Below are positions 61,897 through 64,000 of a stretch of 64,000 bases of DNA, one piece after another (within the stretch, counting starts at the first letter, position 1; the number at the start of each line of letters is the position of its first letter). A model generated the notes under the pieces. The model did no database searches and was not told the DNA's origin. It saw nothing but the letters and a program-made list of their open reading frames with translations. The position numbers and the translations under genes are program-made. Origin of the DNA: Macrotrachela quadricornifera (lineage: Eukaryota; Rotifera; Eurotatoria; Philodinida; Philodinidae); the NCBI GenBank assembly GCA_022393335.1, contig JAJEKB010020795.1:212427-276426 (forward strand), written 5' to 3'.

Positions 61897-62240
61897 TTCT
61901 CTTTCTCGTAGAGAAGAGTCTTCCAAACATAAATTATCTGCTTGCTTGCATGTTCGCAGAGGGTCAAAACAACATAAGGGTTGACCGAAAGGTAACTGGG
62001 GTCGAGGAATTCAAATCTGAAGCCTGTTATCTAAAAATTTTTTTAAGCTCAATTTTTTAAATAAACGACGAAGTTTTAACAAAAAATATTTGTTTTTATG
62101 AGGTTTTGGCAAAGGCAGTTAATGTCTAGAAACTTGAATCTGACTTCGATTTTTTTAACTTTATAAATGAATAGCTTGACGATAGTTTAGAAACACGATT
62201 TCTACGAGAGCTGAGCGAGTTTTTAGACGAGCGCTACTTG
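61897..62240 (+). mobile_element. Dispersed element, copy 2, at the end of the integrase remnant
   Basis: Begins TTCTCTTTCTCGTAGAGAAG and ends TTAGACGAGCGCTACTTG, the same ends and orientation as copy 1 in the TIR-gene intron. It lacks about 200 bp of the left-central part of copy 1 (the join is near CATAAGGGTTGACCG, matching ATAAGGGTTGATCG in copy 1), an internal deletion. It cuts into the upstream end of the integrase relic. Confidence 0.75.
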
Positions 62241-63805
62241 TACCCTATCAATATGGATAAAGAATATATACAAAATAAATGAGAATGTAACAGAATCAAT
62301 CTGTTCGTTCTCACTCATCGATTATATTTTCATATTTTTATTGTATGTTAAACTATCTCGAGAAATCTTATAAGATCCTGTTACAATCTGAATTACTTAT
62401 TTCTTAATTTATTTGCTCCATTGAGTCAACTGTCAAACAATATAGTATGACAATAAAAAAAACTCCATATATTCATATGCAAAGAGAAGATTAAACGAAT
62501 CTAAATTTATGTATGTGAAAAGGTTTACATGACAGAACTTCGATTTTAGATGGAGTGGTTGAACCGAGAGAGACCATATACATTATAAAACAATTCTTTT
62601 TATAAGAGACAAGGACATTGTGCTACATATACTTCATATAGTCTTCGTTCAATTACTATCTAGTAAGAGCTATTTATTGAATTCAAAACTGTCTTTAGCA
62701 TATGTAACTGATACATGGAAAGAATTTGATAGTGATTTGATTTCCACAATTTTTCGTCTTATAAATGAAGAGAAATGCGTATCATGATATAATTATTTCT
62801 TTCATTTAACTTTTAGATCATCACGTATTATTCTCAATCGGAAATTTTTGATTAACAATATACAGATTATTCAAAGATTGCTGCTATAGCCGTTGATTAC
62901 TATTTTATTCTTGATTGAACGTTGTACTATTGATCTGTTCTCCATACAATAAATAGTATGTATATTTCTTTGTTACTTCTCTTATACCCATCAAAATTTT
63001 CTCAACTCTGTTTTGCCGTGTTTATCGAAACGATTGCAACATAGTTAGTTTTTTAAATCTTCGATGTCTCTCTGACTTCTGCGATTTTAGAACCCTTAAG
63101 GAATTCAAGCAATTCAAAAGGCTTTAAAATGGATTTTTTTTCATCATGAAAAGAACAAAGAATCCAATGTATTCAAGCAAGGTAAAACGTTTTTTTAACA
63201 ACTGATTTCTTTTCAATTATACTGAGCAGAATAATTCGTCCTGTTTGAACTAGTGCTGCAAATTTCTTCCACAGTGACATGACACATGTGGTTAGCTTTC
63301 TTTACTAATTTTCCACAAATTTCACAAAAGTTACATGCACTTCGCGTGGTCAAAATCTAATAAGGTGAGAATATTCAACATATATAGTATTGTATTGTAT
63401 TGCAAATTATTTACAACTACCCGAAACTGTATGTGCTCTCACAAATTCACTCTCATTTGATACACGTCTTCCTCCTTAATCCGATCCGTGTATTGATTAC
63501 CCCTTCATCCACACTCAGTTATTAGCGAAAATATTACAGGGCTAAGTTACTAGTAATGTCGAGCCCAACCAAGTTGTAAGGGTATGACTGATGCGTAATC
63601 GAGTGTGATTTAAGTAAGTTTATTAAACAATTGGCCCAATTTTAAGGATTAACGGACATATCATGTCATGTCTAAATATCATTCAACTTTATTTAGTGGC
63701 AAATATTCACAAATGTATTTTCGAACTACTACATAAGTCAAAGCTTTTCCTCCGGAAGTTAAACTTATTCGTTTCGGTTCCACCATCAACGGATGAACAT
63801 GAACT
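62241..63805. other. Stretch without a recognised gene
   Basis: AT-rich, no ORF with a motif, no repeat recognised. Confidence 0.4.
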
Positions 63806-64000
63806 TCAAAACCAACGCATATCAACTCGATTATTCATCTTCTTCTTAACATTATCATTATTTATTCTTCTCTTACATACTTCGTTAGTTACTATTACAC
63901 AAACTGTTAATGTTAAAGCACCTATTATTACAAAATACTCACAGTTATATTCCAAATATCCACAAACATTAACATGTCCATGTACAAAAATATCAATCAA
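63806..64000 (-). CDS. Possible C-terminal exon of a membrane protein, cut by the right edge
   Basis: The frame is open from the window edge to a TGA at 63806-63808, about 64 codons. It contains one hydrophobic segment (YFVIIGALTLTVCVIVTNEV) followed by a basic tail (CKRRINNDNVKKKMNNR) and preceded by cysteines. The shape recalls the last membrane segment and tail of a tetraspanin-like protein, but no diagnostic motif is in view and an ORF of this length can occur by chance. Confidence 0.25.
   Translation of the reverse strand: MIDIFVHGHVNVCGYLEYNCEYFVIIGALTLTVCVIVTNEVCKRRINNDNVKKKMNNRVDMRWF

Overview
The window looks like nuclear DNA of a small invertebrate, most likely a bdelloid rotifer (Rotaria- or Adineta-like). 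The DNA is very AT-rich by eye. Introns are spliceosomal and mostly 44 to 66 nt long (GTAAGT...TTTAG type), and stop codons are standard. The gene mix is one I associate with bdelloids: a GH45 cellulase with an N-terminal PAN-like module (a family bdelloids are thought to have acquired horizontally), a DUF4246 relic, a stonustoxin-type protein, an FMRFamide-receptor-like GPCR, a TIR-domain protein, and many decayed genes between small transposable elements. The assignment is inference; no rRNA or mitochondrial marker is present.

Layout: 1-976 (-) is a decayed DUF4246 gene running off the left edge. 3300-7072 (-) is an intact three-exon stonustoxin/MACPF-like gene with an FN3 domain. 7073-13325 has no recognisable gene. 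13326-18654 is a repeat island: a foldback element, a 1.35 kb palindrome built from hairpins about 200 bp apart, and a 2.2 kb element with terminal inverted repeats that contains a TTAA-flanked MITE and a 70 bp tandem array whose units look like mini-exons on the minus strand. 20187-23152 (+) is a DUF229 pseudogene. 26996-30073 (-) is an extracellular Cu/Zn superoxide dismutase whose last intron appears to end in AC instead of AG and whose 2.3 kb second intron carries an inverted repeat. 30962-32591 is a non-autonomous DNA transposon. 32846-33373 (-) is a four-TM protein of unknown function. 36412-38102 (+) is a broken alpha/beta hydrolase. 39838-43469 (+) is a four-exon protein ordered helical region, TIR, SAM-like, proline-rich; a transposable element sits in its first intron. 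46059-47018 (-) is the GH45 cellulase, and 47951-48344 (+) is a head-to-head partial copy holding only the PAN-like module. 51659-52687 (-) is a two-exon GPCR. 56383-56786 (+) is a decayed CRESS-type Rep helicase with a spliceosomal-type intron. 58975-59511 is a palindrome. 60966-61890 (-) is a dead integrase, abutted by a second copy of the element found in the TIR-gene intron.

The genes do not form a pathway. Intact genes have secreted, membrane or signalling roles (pore-former-like, SOD, cellulase, GPCR, TIR). They sit among at least five broken coding relics and about ten palindromic or terminal-inverted-repeat elements, giving the look of an accessory, possibly subtelomeric, region. All coordinates and splice sites were read by eye; no alignment or database search was run.
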